DNA of 64,000 nucleotides from Microbacterium aurugineum (GTDB taxonomy: Bacteria > Actinomycetota > Actinomycetes > Actinomycetales > Microbacteriaceae): positions 248,001 through 312,000 of the forward strand of contig NZ_CP078078.1 in the NCBI RefSeq assembly GCF_023101205.1, given 5' to 3'. Made by a program: the position numbers and the translations under genes. Position 1 is the first letter of the stretch. Every line of letters begins with the position of its first letter. The notes under the pieces are model-generated. The model was not told the origin of the DNA. It worked only from the letters and a program-made list of their open reading frames with translations, and did no database searches. Of this stretch, positions 44,295 through 52,066 are shown piece by piece.

Positions 44295-44972
44295 ATGGAT
44301 GATGCCTCGGCGGACCGCACGACACCGGACCTTTCGGCGGCCGCGGCGACGGGCTCCATCGGCCAACCCGGCTACGGCGTCGGACCCTGGCCGGGCGGTG
44401 CGGAGGCCTGGCCCGAGGGGGAGCAGTACGACCCTCTCCTCTTGGCCGAGGGCGACACCCGCAACGTGATCGACCGCTACCGCTACTGGCGGATGGAGGC
44501 GATCGTGGCCGACCTCGACACCCAGCGGCATCCGTTCCACGTCGCCATCGAGAACTGGCAGCACGACATGAACATCGGGTCGATCGTGCGCAGCGCCAAC
44601 GCCTTCCTCGCCGACACTGTGCACATCATCGGTCGCCGACGGTGGAACAAGCGCGGGGCGATGGTGACCGATCGCTACCAGCACGTCGTGCACCACGAAG
44701 ACGTCGAGACCTTCGCGGCGTGGGCTGCGGCCGAAGGGCTTCCGATCATCGCGGTCGACAACGTCGACGGTGCCGTCCCCGTCGACAAGGCAGATCTCCC
44801 GCTCCGCTGCGTCCTGCTCTTCGGTCAGGAGGGGCCGGGATTGTCCAGCGAAGCGCTCGCCGCGGCCTCCGCGCACATCGAGATCACCCAGTACGGCTCG
44901 ACGCGTTCGATCAACGCCAGCGCTGCGGCGGCCGTGATCATGTACGAGTGGTGCCGCCGTTACGCCGGCTGA
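44295..44972 (+). CDS. SpoU/TrmH-family RNA 2'-O-methyltransferase
   Basis: 225 aa. SAM-dependent methylation of a ribose in tRNA or rRNA. The three SPOUT motifs are present: NIGSIVRSANAF (motif 1), VLLFGQEGPGLS (motif 2) and STRSINASAAAAVIMYEW (motif 3, forming the deep trefoil knot). The N-terminal ~65 residues are an actinobacterial extension with an acidic character. The ATG is 6 bases after a TAGCCT box (44283-44288), a leaderless start. The target nucleotide is unknown. Confidence 0.92.
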   Translation: MDDASADRTTPDLSAAAATGSIGQPGYGVGPWPGGAEAWPEGEQYDPLLLAEGDTRNVIDRYRYWRMEAIVADLDTQRHPFHVAIENWQHDMNIGSIVRSANAFLADTVHIIGRRRWNKRGAMVTDRYQHVVHHEDVETFAAWAAAEGLPIIAVDNVDGAVPVDKADLPLRCVLLFGQEGPGLSSEALAAASAHIEITQYGSTRSINASAAAAVIMYEWCRRYAG

Positions 44973-44989
44973 GCCGTCGCGACGACGGC
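44973..44989. terminator. Hairpin after the SpoU methyltransferase gene
   Basis: GCCGTCG (44973-44979), loop CGA, CGACGGC (44983-44989): perfect 7-base arms starting at the base after the stop codon, between convergent genes. No T-run. Confidence 0.55.
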
Positions 44990-45002
44990 CGTCGAGCAGT
45001 CG

Positions 45003-45356
45003 TCAGCCGCGGTCGATGCCGAAGATGTGGCGATAGATCGCGCTGACGTCCCGGTCGAGGTGATCGATGCGCTCGTGGATGGCCCGGATCTCGGTGCGCA
45101 CGCCGCTGAACTCGCTGCCCGACTCGGTCCGGACGCTGGCGAACTCGTTCCTGAATTCGGTCCGGACGCTGGCGAACTCGTTCCTGAACTCGGTCCGGAC
45201 GCTGGCGAACTCGTTCTTCAGCTCGGTGCGCACGCCGTCGAAGCCGTTCTGCATCGTTCGCAGGAACATCGTCGACATCAGCGTGAGCGTTCCGAACATG
45301 GCTGCGGCGAAGACACCGATCAGTGTCCAGACCTGTGGTTCCGTCATCCCCAGCAT
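45003..45356 (-). CDS. Membrane-anchored hendecad coiled-coil protein, 117 aa
   Basis: One N-terminal span (WTLIGVFAAAMFGTLTLMST) and then a coiled coil of 11-residue repeats: FDGVRTELKNE, FASVRTEFRNE twice, FASVRTESGSE, FSGVRTEIRAI, ending in a heptad-like ERIDHLDRDVSAIYRHIFG. The matching DNA is three 33-bp units at 45126-45224. The architecture equals that of the protein at 27466-27867, but the repeat sequence is unrelated, so the two are probably independent expansions of one gene type. An in-frame ATG at 45347 is an alternative start. No function is known. Confidence 0.8.
   Translation of the reverse strand: MLGMTEPQVWTLIGVFAAAMFGTLTLMSTMFLRTMQNGFDGVRTELKNEFASVRTEFRNEFASVRTEFRNEFASVRTESGSEFSGVRTEIRAIHERIDHLDRDVSAIYRHIFGIDRG
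45126..45224. repeat. 33-bp tandem repeats encoding hendecads (second locus)
   Basis: Three units, 45126-45158, 45159-45191 and 45192-45224, each starting GGTCCGGACGCTGGCGAACT and nearly identical. Each encodes one 11-residue turn on the minus strand. Confidence 0.85.
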
Positions 45357-45492
45357 CCCCTCATTGTTCCTCGATGATCGTCGAGGCGCCAGGGAACGGA
45401 GGCCTAGTATTCCGGGGAACTCAGCGATTGTGGAGAAGTCGTTCTCGCGGAAGTCTGTGCAGTCAGCTCAGCCGCGGAACCGGCACCCGGGA

Positions 45493-46815
45493 TCACGCCG
45501 ACGCGGTGAGCCAGCGCCCTGAGCGCACGCGCCAGCCGAGGGTGCCGAGCCGGGCGAGCAGATAGACGCCGAAGAAAGCCACGGCCAGCCAGACGAGGCC
45601 TGCGGATCCGTCGACGCCGACCGCGGAGATGATCCACAGTGCCGGCAGGAAAGGCACGAGGTTCACGCCGCCGGCGATCGCGAGGTACCGCGCATCGTTC
45701 GCGCCCATGAGCACCCCGTCGAGCACGAAGACGACACCGGCGATGGGCTGGGCGACGGCGAGCACGAGCAGCGCCGGCTGCACGAGAGCGGCGACCTCGG
45801 CGTCGCCGGTGAACACGATGCCGAGCACCCCGGAGAGGGCGGCGATCAGCCCGCCGACGATCACGCCGAACCACGCACCCCACGCCACCGTCCGTGCCAG
45901 CACCCGGTGCACCTGTCGCTCGTCGCCGGCACCGAGTTCCTTGCCGATCAACGCCTGCGCGGCGATCGCGAGTGCGTCGAGAGCGAAGGCCGCAGCCGAG
46001 AAGATCGTGAACACGATCTGCCACCCGGCCAGTTCATCGGTCCCGATCCCGGTCGCGATCCCCACCGTCGCGAGCAGCGCGACACGCAGGCTCACGGTGC
46101 GCAGGAACAACCAGCCGCCCGACGTGGCCGTGCTGCGGATGCCGGCGCGCTGCGCGCGGAGCGAGGCGCTGTGGCGCGTGGCCAGGTGGCGGACCACCAG
46201 GGCATAGGCGGCCACCATCCCCCACTGCGCGGTCACGGTTCCGGCGGCCGAGCCCGCGATGCCCCAGCCGAGTCCGTAGATGAACAGCCAGTTCAGCAGG
46301 GCGTTCGCGCCGAAGCCGAGCCCTGCGATCCAGAGCGGCGTCATGGTGTCCTGCATGCCCCGGAGCAACCCGGTCGCCGCGAACACGATCAGCATCGCGG
46401 GGAGACCCCACATCGAGATCACGAGGTATTCGTTGGCCTGTGCGGCGACGGCCTCGCTCGCGCCGAAGAGCGACACGAGCCAGGGCGAGGAGACGGCGCC
46501 GATCACCGCGAGGACGGCTCCCAGTCCGAGGGCGAGCCACATCCCGTTGATGCCGACCGACACGGCCTCACCCGGCTGACCTGCGCCGAAGCGACGCGCC
46601 ACCGCCGGCGTGGTCGAGTAGGCCAGGAAGACCATGAGTCCGACGATGGTCTGCAGCACGGCCGCGGCGATGCCGAGCCCGGCGAGCGGAGTCGTGCCGA
46701 GATGTCCGACCAGCGCGGCATCGACGATCAGGAAGGCCGGCTCCGCGACCAGCGCGCCGAGAGCAGGAACGGCCAGGCGCAGGATCTCTCGGTTGAGGGA
46801 GGTGCGCGCGGTCAT
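45493..46815 (-). CDS. MATE-family exporter (DinF-type)
   Basis: 440 aa with 12 predicted spans in two related halves. N-terminal LNREILRLAVPALGALVAEP and VDAALVGHLGTTPLAGLGIA are typical of the DinF branch, which exports drugs or lipid-like compounds with Na+ or H+. The C-terminal half repeats the pattern (WQIVFTIFSAAAFALDALAI, GKELGAGDERQ). The ATG at 46815 is 6 bases after a minus-strand TAGGCT box (46822-46827). The 136 bases downstream (45357-45492) contain no gene or hairpin that I can support. Confidence 0.92.
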   Translation of the reverse strand: MTARTSLNREILRLAVPALGALVAEPAFLIVDAALVGHLGTTPLAGLGIAAAVLQTIVGLMVFLAYSTTPAVARRFGAGQPGEAVSVGINGMWLALGLGAVLAVIGAVSSPWLVSLFGASEAVAAQANEYLVISMWGLPAMLIVFAATGLLRGMQDTMTPLWIAGLGFGANALLNWLFIYGLGWGIAGSAAGTVTAQWGMVAAYALVVRHLATRHSASLRAQRAGIRSTATSGGWLFLRTVSLRVALLATVGIATGIGTDELAGWQIVFTIFSAAAFALDALAIAAQALIGKELGAGDERQVHRVLARTVAWGAWFGVIVGGLIAALSGVLGIVFTGDAEVAALVQPALLVLAVAQPIAGVVFVLDGVLMGANDARYLAIAGGVNLVPFLPALWIISAVGVDGSAGLVWLAVAFFGVYLLARLGTLGWRVRSGRWLTASA

Positions 46816-46856
46816 CCTCCGAGCCTATGACCTGGCACGGACCTCGTCCGCCCGAC

Positions 46857-47993
46857 TCAGGCGCCCACGGGCAAGCGGATGTCGAACCGCGACCCGCCGT
46901 CGGCGTTGTGCGCGCTGATCACCCCGTTGTGCGCCTCGACGATGCCGCGCGCGATCGCGAGCCCGAGACCGGCACCGCTCGTGCCGTGGACGCTCGTGCC
47001 GGGCGTTCGCGCGTCGGTGCCCCGCCACCCCGGTTCGAAGACGCTTGTCAGGTTCTCGTGGGCGATGCCCGAGCCGGTGTCCTGGACCGAGAGCACCATC
47101 GCGTCGTCTTCGCGGCTGGTCCTGATGCGGATCGTCCCTCCGGCCGGTGTGTGCTCGATCGCGTTGGCGAGCAGGTTGGTCATCACGCGGGCGAGCTCGC
47201 GCGCGTCACCGACGACGGTGTGATCCGGGCTGGTCAGCTCGACGAGCGCGACCTCCTTCGCCCGGGCGACCGGCGCGAGCTCGGCGACCGCGTCGCTGAC
47301 CAGATCGTGCAGGGACATCGGTTCGAGACGGAGCGTCAGTGTGCCGGACGAGATCTTCGAGACCTCGAACAGGTTGTCGACGAGGTCGCTCATGTGGTCG
47401 ACCTGGCGGCGCATCTGACGATGGAAGCGGGCAGGGTCCTCGGCCAGGCCGTCATCCAGTGCTTCCGTCATCGCCCGCAGCCCGGCGAGAGGACTGCGCA
47501 GGTCGTGCGAGATCCACGCGATCAATTCGCGCCGCGAACGATCGAGGAGCTGCACCTCCTCGCGTGCCGCCGCGAGCCGTTCACTGGTCGAGACGAGTTC
47601 GGCGGCCACGCGGGCGAACTCCGTGTTCACGGGGAGGGCGCCCGTGTCCTCGAGCAGTTCGCCCTCACCGATCGAATGTGTGAGCCTCTGCAGCGAGCGG
47701 GCGTCGCGGACGAGCCGGGCCGCGAGCAGCACGGCGACGGCGACCGCGACGACGGCGGAGATGGCGGTCACCACGACCACGACGAGAAGGTCGTGGGGAG
47801 AGATGTACATCGCCTCGGCGACCGCGAGCACCCCGGCGGCGAAGGACAGCACCACGGCGAGGATCACGATGCACAGCTGCAGCATCAGTGAGCGCCGGCG
47901 CAGCAGCCACAGCGCGAGCAGGCCGGCCCCTCCGACGAGGAGAGCCCATCCGAGAGCGATGGCTGCGATCGTGACGACATCGGCGAACGGCAT
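46857..47993 (-). CDS. Sensor histidine kinase (EnvZ/OmpR class)
   Basis: 378 aa. Three or more N-terminal membrane spans (first: VVTIAAIALGWALLVGGAGL) without a large outer domain, a HAMP-like linker, HisKA with the phospho-acceptor His in ELIAWISHDLRSPLAG (about H160), then HATPase with NLLANAIEHTPAGG, VQDTGSGIAHE and GAGLGLAIARGIVE. It shares one base with the response regulator stop (TGATG), so the pair is coupled. The pair is divergent from the glycosyltransferase/DUF2064/methyltransferase cluster and may control it. Confidence 0.94.
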   Translation of the reverse strand: MPFADVVTIAAIALGWALLVGGAGLLALWLLRRRSLMLQLCIVILAVVLSFAAGVLAVAEAMYISPHDLLVVVVVTAISAVVAVAVAVLLAARLVRDARSLQRLTHSIGEGELLEDTGALPVNTEFARVAAELVSTSERLAAAREEVQLLDRSRRELIAWISHDLRSPLAGLRAMTEALDDGLAEDPARFHRQMRRQVDHMSDLVDNLFEVSKISSGTLTLRLEPMSLHDLVSDAVAELAPVARAKEVALVELTSPDHTVVGDARELARVMTNLLANAIEHTPAGGTIRIRTSREDDAMVLSVQDTGSGIAHENLTSVFEPGWRGTDARTPGTSVHGTSGAGLGLAIARGIVEAHNGVISAHNADGGSRFDIRLPVGA

Positions 47994-48721
47994 CAGCGGT
48001 CCTCCCATTCGAGGCGGTACCCCACGCCCCACACCGTCACGAGAACCGTGGGGGATCCGGGGTCGTCTTCGATCTTCTCCCGAAGTCGCCGGGTGGTGAC
48101 CGTGACCGTCGAGAGGTCTCCGATCTCCCATCCCCAGACCCGACGCAGCAGCGTGGGCCGATCGAACGTCTGCCGCGGGTGCTTGAGGAAGAACGCGAAC
48201 AGTTCGAACTCGCGCACCGACAGCTCGAGCGGCACGCCGTCCCGAGTGACGATCCTGGCCGAGGGGTCGAGGTGGAAGGGGCCGAGGTCGAACGGAGCCT
48301 CCCGCGCGAATTCGGGAAGGCTCCGGCGCAGCACCGAGTTCACGCGGAGGACCAGTTCCCGGGGAGAGAAGGGCTTGACCACGTAGTCATCGGCACCGGC
48401 TTCCAGGCCGTCGATGCGGTCCTCCTCCGAGCCGAGGGCCGTGAGCATGATGATCGGGACGTCCGAGGCGGCCCGAATCCGCCGGCACACCTCGGCGCCG
48501 TCGATTCCGGGGAGCATCCGGTCGAGCACGATCAGGTCGGGAGCGCTCGCCGCGGCCGATGCCAGACCGGTGAAGCTGTCCGTGGCGTGATCGACGAGGT
48601 ACCCCGCGGCGCGCAGATACGCCTGGACGACCTCGCTCACCGTCGCATCGTCCTCGATCACGAGCACCCGGCGGTCGGCGAGTTCCGCGAGGTGCGGAGG
48701 CGGAACGGACGGCGCGGACAT
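47993..48721 (-). CDS. OmpR-type response regulator
   Basis: 242 aa. Receiver domain with the phospho-acceptor Asp in LIVLDRMLPGIDG (about D63), the conserved Lys in DDYVVKPFSPRELV, and a C-terminal winged helix (~145-240) with LSVREFELFAFFLKHPRQTF and VTVTTRRLREKIEDD. About 15 residues precede the receiver. The ATG at 48721 is 6 bases after a minus-strand TACGAT box (48728-48733). The promoter region of 113 bases is shared with the GT2 gene, so direct control of the neighbouring cluster is plausible. Confidence 0.94.
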   Translation of the reverse strand: MSAPSVPPPHLAELADRRVLVIEDDATVSEVVQAYLRAAGYLVDHATDSFTGLASAAASAPDLIVLDRMLPGIDGAEVCRRIRAASDVPIIMLTALGSEEDRIDGLEAGADDYVVKPFSPRELVLRVNSVLRRSLPEFAREAPFDLGPFHLDPSARIVTRDGVPLELSVREFELFAFFLKHPRQTFDRPTLLRRVWGWEIGDLSTVTVTTRRLREKIEDDPGSPTVLVTVWGVGYRLEWEDR

Positions 48722-48834
48722 GCTCTCATCGTAGGTTCGGAGGTCCTCCCCGTCACCCGCTCGGAGGGCAACCTTCCTCGGTTCGTAAGAGTTGACGGAT
48801 GTCGCCGGGGGGACATCTTCTCTAGCGTCGCGAT

Positions 48835-49497
48835 ATGGCCTTTCCCACCGACGTCGTCTTCCCCTGTCTGAATGAAGCGGAGGCGCTGCCCGGGGTGCTG
48901 GCTGCCCTTCCCTCCGGTGCGCGGGCGATCGTCGTCGACAACGGCTCCACCGACGGGTCGGCGGAGATCGCGCGTCGTCTCGGAGCGCTGGTGATCCAGG
49001 AGCCGCGGCGCGGGTACGGCTCTGCCGTGCATGCCGGACTGCGTGCGGCCACGGCACCCGTCGTCGCCTTCTGCGACGCCGACGGATCGTTCGACCTGAC
49101 CGAGCTCGATCGGCTCGCGGACCCCGTGCATCGAGGTGAGAGCGACCTCATGTTCGGGCGTCGCCGGGTCGGTGGGCGAGGGGCGTGGCCGATCCATGCG
49201 CGATTCGCGAACACGGTGCTGCTGTCGATGGTGCGTCGGCGCACCGGGCTCTCGATGCACGATCTTGGTCCGTTCCGGGCCGGGCGTCGCGAGATGCTCC
49301 TCGACCTCGGGATGGAGGATCGACGCAGCGGCTATCCCCTCGAACTCCTGCTGCGTGCCTGGCGGAAGGGGCTGCGCATCGGCGAGACCGATGTCTCCTA
49401 CCGCCCGCGGACCGGCCGGTCGAAGGTCACCGGAACCGTCCGGGGCACCCTGATCGCGGTGTCGGATATGCACCGGACGTTGAGGAGGCTCGCATGA
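48835..49497 (+). CDS. Family 2 glycosyltransferase
   Basis: 220 aa. GT-A fold: DVVFPCLNEAEALPGVLAAL at the start, VVDNGSTDGSAEIARRLGA, and the divalent-metal DAD motif in VVAFCDADGSFDLTEL. The C-terminal part has RRSGYPLELLLRAWRKG and SYRPRTGRSKVTGTVRG, as in dolichyl/polyprenyl-phosphate sugar synthases, but no membrane anchor follows. The ATG is 6 bases after a TAGCGT box (48823-48828). It is the first gene of a coupled set with the DUF2064 protein and a methyltransferase. The product of this cluster is unknown. Confidence 0.9.
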   Translation: MAFPTDVVFPCLNEAEALPGVLAALPSGARAIVVDNGSTDGSAEIARRLGALVIQEPRRGYGSAVHAGLRAATAPVVAFCDADGSFDLTELDRLADPVHRGESDLMFGRRRVGGRGAWPIHARFANTVLLSMVRRRTGLSMHDLGPFRAGRREMLLDLGMEDRRSGYPLELLLRAWRKGLRIGETDVSYRPRTGRSKVTGTVRGTLIAVSDMHRTLRRLA

Positions 49498-50195
49498 ACG
49501 CCGAGACGACGATCATCGTGATGGCGAAGGAGTGTCTGCCGGGAAAGGTCAAGACCCGGCTGCATCCGCCCTTCACGCTGGAGGAGGCGGCGGACATCGC
49601 ACAGGCGAGCCTCGCCGACACGCTCGACGCAGTGGGGGCGACCGGGCTCCCGGTCGTCGTCTGCGCGCAGGGAGACGTATCCGCTCCCGCGGGCTTCCGG
49701 GTCATCCCCCAGGTCTCGGGCGGGCTGGACGAGCGGATCGGCGCAGCGCTGGACTCCGTTCCCGGGATGGTGCTCCTGGTCGGCATGGACACCCCTCAGC
49801 TGGATCCGATGCTGCTGCGCGCACTCGCCGATGACTGGCCGGAAGACGTCGACGCCTGGATCGGACCGGCGACCGACGGAGGCTTCTGGCTCCTCGGGAT
49901 CGACGATCTTCGCCCCGGACGGTTGGGATCGTGCTCGCGAGGGGACCTCGTCCGCGGTGTGCCGATGTCGGTGTCCAACACCGGGGCGCATCAGCGCCGA
50001 CGTCTGGTGCGGATGTGGCTCCGCGTGCGCGACGTTCCTCCTCTCACGGACATCGACGATCTCGCCTCGCTGCGGGAGGTCGCGGCCGTTCTGTCTCCGC
50101 AGGGGCATCTCGCCGGCCTGCTTCCCCGCTTCTCGGATGTCTTCGAGGCCACGGCTGCCGTCGGCCGCGCGGGCGAAGGGAACGGGCGAGGATGA
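49494..50195 (+). CDS. DUF2064 (TIGR04282-type) nucleotidyl/glycosyltransferase-like protein
   Basis: 233 aa. GT-A/cytidylyltransferase-like fold: IIVMAKECLPGKVKTRLHPP (phosphate loop with Lys and Arg), LLVGMDTPQLDP (metal-binding Asp) and DAWIGPATDGGFWLLG, the characteristic DGGxxxLG motif. This family was named after arsenosugar gene sets in other bacteria, but most members, including this one, lack those partners. The ATG overlaps the GT2 stop by 4 bases. Likely role: activating or transferring a sugar for the same product as GT2. Confidence 0.88.
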   Translation: MNAETTIIVMAKECLPGKVKTRLHPPFTLEEAADIAQASLADTLDAVGATGLPVVVCAQGDVSAPAGFRVIPQVSGGLDERIGAALDSVPGMVLLVGMDTPQLDPMLLRALADDWPEDVDAWIGPATDGGFWLLGIDDLRPGRLGSCSRGDLVRGVPMSVSNTGAHQRRRLVRMWLRVRDVPPLTDIDDLASLREVAAVLSPQGHLAGLLPRFSDVFEATAAVGRAGEGNGRG

Positions 50196-50875
50196 GCAAC
50201 GCGACCGCCGCGCACTTCGGCGCCGGAGGCGATGCGCCCTACGACTTCGCCCTGCGCAACGGGGGAGGGATGCTGCGCCTGATCGAACTCGGGGAGGGAA
50301 CCGAGCATCGGGTCGAGGTCGGTCGTTTCCTCGCCGCCGCGGACGCTGCCGACGACTCGGTGATCGCCCGGATCCGAGGGCCCGTGCTCGATGTCGGATG
50401 CGGGCCGGGGCGGATACTCCACGCCGCGATCGTGGCCGGACACCTCGGGCTGGGGGTCGACGTCGCGATGTCCGCCGTCGAGCACGCCAGGCAGCAGGGC
50501 CTGCCCGCGCTGCAGCGTTCCGTGTTCGATCCGCTGCCGCAGGAGGGCTCCTGGGGCACGCTGCTGCTCCTGGACGGGAACATCGGCATCGGGGGCGAGC
50601 CGGACGCACTGCTCGCCCGGTGCGGGCAGATCGTCGGTCCGGGGGGACGTGTGATCGTCGAAGTCGATCCGCACCCGACGCGGGACCGGGGGTATCAGGC
50701 GACCGTCGTCGACATCGACGGCCGATCGAGCTCGCCCTTCCCGTGGTACGAGATCGGAGCGACGGCACTCCGCGATCGGGTGCACGGGACGGGGTTGCAG
50801 ATCATCGAGACGTGGACACTGTCGGGGAGGGCGTTCGTGAGCCTCACCCGTCTGCCGGATCCGTGTCACGAGTGA
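50192..50875 (+). CDS. Class I SAM-dependent methyltransferase
   Basis: 227 aa. Rossmann fold with motif I VLDVGCGPGRILHAAI near residue 67 and the acidic GLGVDVAMSAVEHAR after it. A motif IV region reads TLLLLDGNIGIGG. The ATG overlaps the DUF2064 stop by 4 bases. Its last 55 bases are part of a 57-bp sequence that occurs again at 52010-52066, beyond the toxin-antitoxin genes. The copy there ends in the same frame with DPSRE instead of DPCHE, so the original gene may have continued straight into the locus now at 52033. Confidence 0.9.
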   Translation: MSNATAAHFGAGGDAPYDFALRNGGGMLRLIELGEGTEHRVEVGRFLAAADAADDSVIARIRGPVLDVGCGPGRILHAAIVAGHLGLGVDVAMSAVEHARQQGLPALQRSVFDPLPQEGSWGTLLLLDGNIGIGGEPDALLARCGQIVGPGGRVIVEVDPHPTRDRGYQATVVDIDGRSSSPFPWYEIGATALRDRVHGTGLQIIETWTLSGRAFVSLTRLPDPCHE

Positions 50876-50877
50876 CG
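50821..50877. repeat. Direct repeat, left copy (57 bp)
   Basis: Matches 52010-52066 at 54 of 57 positions (differences at 50828, 50865 and 50868). It covers the 3' end and stop of the methyltransferase gene. Together the copies frame the Xre-RES module like attachment sites or a target duplication. Confidence 0.85.
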
Positions 50878-50932
50878 GCCGGTCCGCCGCTTTATCCAGC
50901 TTTCTTGGTTGGGATCTAAGCTGAGATCACGT

Positions 50933-50951
50933 ATGCCATCTTTGATGGCAT
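50933..50951. promoter_or_regulatory. Palindrome in the antitoxin promoter
   Basis: ATGCCATC (50933-50940), TTT, GATGGCAT (50944-50951): perfect 8-base arms. It lies just upstream of a TATCCT -10 box (50958-50963), which is itself 6 bases before the antitoxin ATG. Binding of the antitoxin here, giving autorepression, is the usual arrangement for such modules. Confidence 0.65.
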
Positions 50952-50969
50952 CGCTGGTATCCTAAGGTC

Positions 50970-51356
50970 ATGTCCGCAACCATCGAGGCCACCAAGCTCG
51001 CTGCTTTCAATGACTCGATCCGCCAAGGGGTGCCGCAGATCGTGTCAGATCTGCGTGAGCGACTCGGCGCGAAGCTCGTCGCCTACATTGCCAACGTCAC
51101 CGAGACACGTGCGGTGCGCTCGTGGGCTGATGGTGACCGCATGCCTACGGCGAACACGGAACGTCGACTGCGGCTGGCATTCCAGGTCGCGACTCTTATC
51201 GACCGGAGTGAGGGTGACGGTGTCGCCGCGACCTGGTTCCAGGGGATGAACCCGCAGCTGGGCGATCTCTCACCGGCTCGGGTGCTCCACGAGGATCGCA
51301 CCGACGAGGGAATGGCACGAGTGCTCAACGCGGCCAAGAGCTTCGTCGGTGCCTGA
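50970..51356 (+). CDS. Xre/MbcA/ParS-type antitoxin
   Basis: 128 aa. An N-terminal Xre-like DNA-binding region (ERLGAKLVAYIANVTETRAV, RSWADGDRMPTANTERRLRL) is followed by the toxin-binding MbcA/ParS/Xre C-terminal domain (AATWFQGMNPQLGDLSPARV, LHEDRTDEGMARVLNAAKSF). It should bind and neutralise the RES-domain toxin encoded next; its stop shares one base with the toxin start (TGATG). The gene and its surroundings are visibly poorer in GC than the neighbours. A palindrome covers its promoter. Confidence 0.88.
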   Translation: MSATIEATKLAAFNDSIRQGVPQIVSDLRERLGAKLVAYIANVTETRAVRSWADGDRMPTANTERRLRLAFQVATLIDRSEGDGVAATWFQGMNPQLGDLSPARVLHEDRTDEGMARVLNAAKSFVGA

Positions 51357-51981
51357 TGGCCGCACCCGAGCTGCAGCTGGTCGAAGCGGGCGGCGCGACA
51401 ATCTGGCGCGTGGGCCGAGCGCCAGACCCGTGGGCATGGATCGACCCGCGGTACGCCGGCAACGCGCGCTGGGACGACCCTGACGTTGCCTTCCGCACGA
51501 CCTATGCAGCTGACTCTGCATTCGGGTGCTTCGTCGAGTTGCTCGCCTACTCGCGGCCCGATGTGAACGAGGATGGCTCCGTCATGCTCAAAGGCATCGT
51601 CGAAGACCCCCAAGACGTGGCCGAATTCCCGACGCCACGATCGCCGCGCTTCGTCCGCAGTATGTGCGGCTTGCGCTGTCGCTCGGCTTCGATGACTTCG
51701 ACGCCGCAGCTCTGAAACGTGCGTACCCGCGAGAGCTCACACACCGCCTGACCGTCGATTTCTACGCCCTCACACGTGAAGATGGAGTGCCGATTGCGGA
51801 GGGTGTCCGATTCGGCTCTCGCCACGGTGACGACCTGGCGCTGTGGGCGATCTTCGAGCGCCCCGGCGATGACCCCGCGAGTCGGCATCTCCATCAGATC
51901 AGTTCTCGGATCGTCGACACCGACGATGTGAACCTGATTCAAGCGATGGAACTCCACGGCCTCACCTGGCGTGACTCATGA
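51356..51981 (+). pseudogene. RES-domain toxin (MbcT-like), frameshifted
   Basis: RES proteins degrade NAD+ and stop growth. The first frame gives MAAPELQLVEAGGATIWRVG to EDPQDVAEF and then runs into an unrelated sequence with a stop at 51715. The missing second half continues in another frame from PDATIAALRPQYVRLALSLG to LIQAMELHGLTWRDS (stop 51981). The two parts join at CCC 51628-51630: one extra C would restore a ~208-residue protein with the RES Arg (WRVGRAP) and Glu (FVELLAYSRP). Either a real inactivating deletion or a base error in a C-run. With the antitoxin intact, loss of toxin is easily tolerated. Confidence 0.85.
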
Positions 51982-52009
51982 TGCGGGAGCGCGCCTTGAT
52001 CAGCGCAAC

Positions 52010-52066
52010 GTCGGGGCGGGCGTTCGTGAGCCTCACCCGTCTGCCGGATCCGTCTCGCGAGTGACG
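52010..52066. repeat. Direct repeat, right copy (57 bp)
   Basis: Second copy of the methyltransferase 3' end (see 50821-50877). Its methyltransferase-frame reading ends SGRAFVSLTRLPDPSRE and stop. It also overlaps antisense the last 11 codons of the minus-strand gene at 52033-52284, so the sequence is coding on the other strand here. Confidence 0.85.

Noticed and set aside
45357..45492. Possible small gene or RNA between the hendecad protein and the MATE exporter
   Set aside because: No frame with a plausible start, no promoter box in place and no stable hairpin was seen.
46857..48721. Vancomycin-type VanRS regulator pair
   Set aside because: No vanHAX-like genes are nearby and the kinase lacks a recognisable glycopeptide sensor; only a general OmpR-class assignment is supported.
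51356..51981. Two separate overlapping genes in the RES region
   Set aside because: The two frames are the two halves of one RES domain and join at a C-run; a single frameshifted gene explains both.
51978..52063. A 28-codon frame ending in the methyltransferase-like SGRAFVSLTRLPDPSRE
   Set aside because: Its second half is the direct repeat and the first half has no support; treated as leftover sequence, not a gene.
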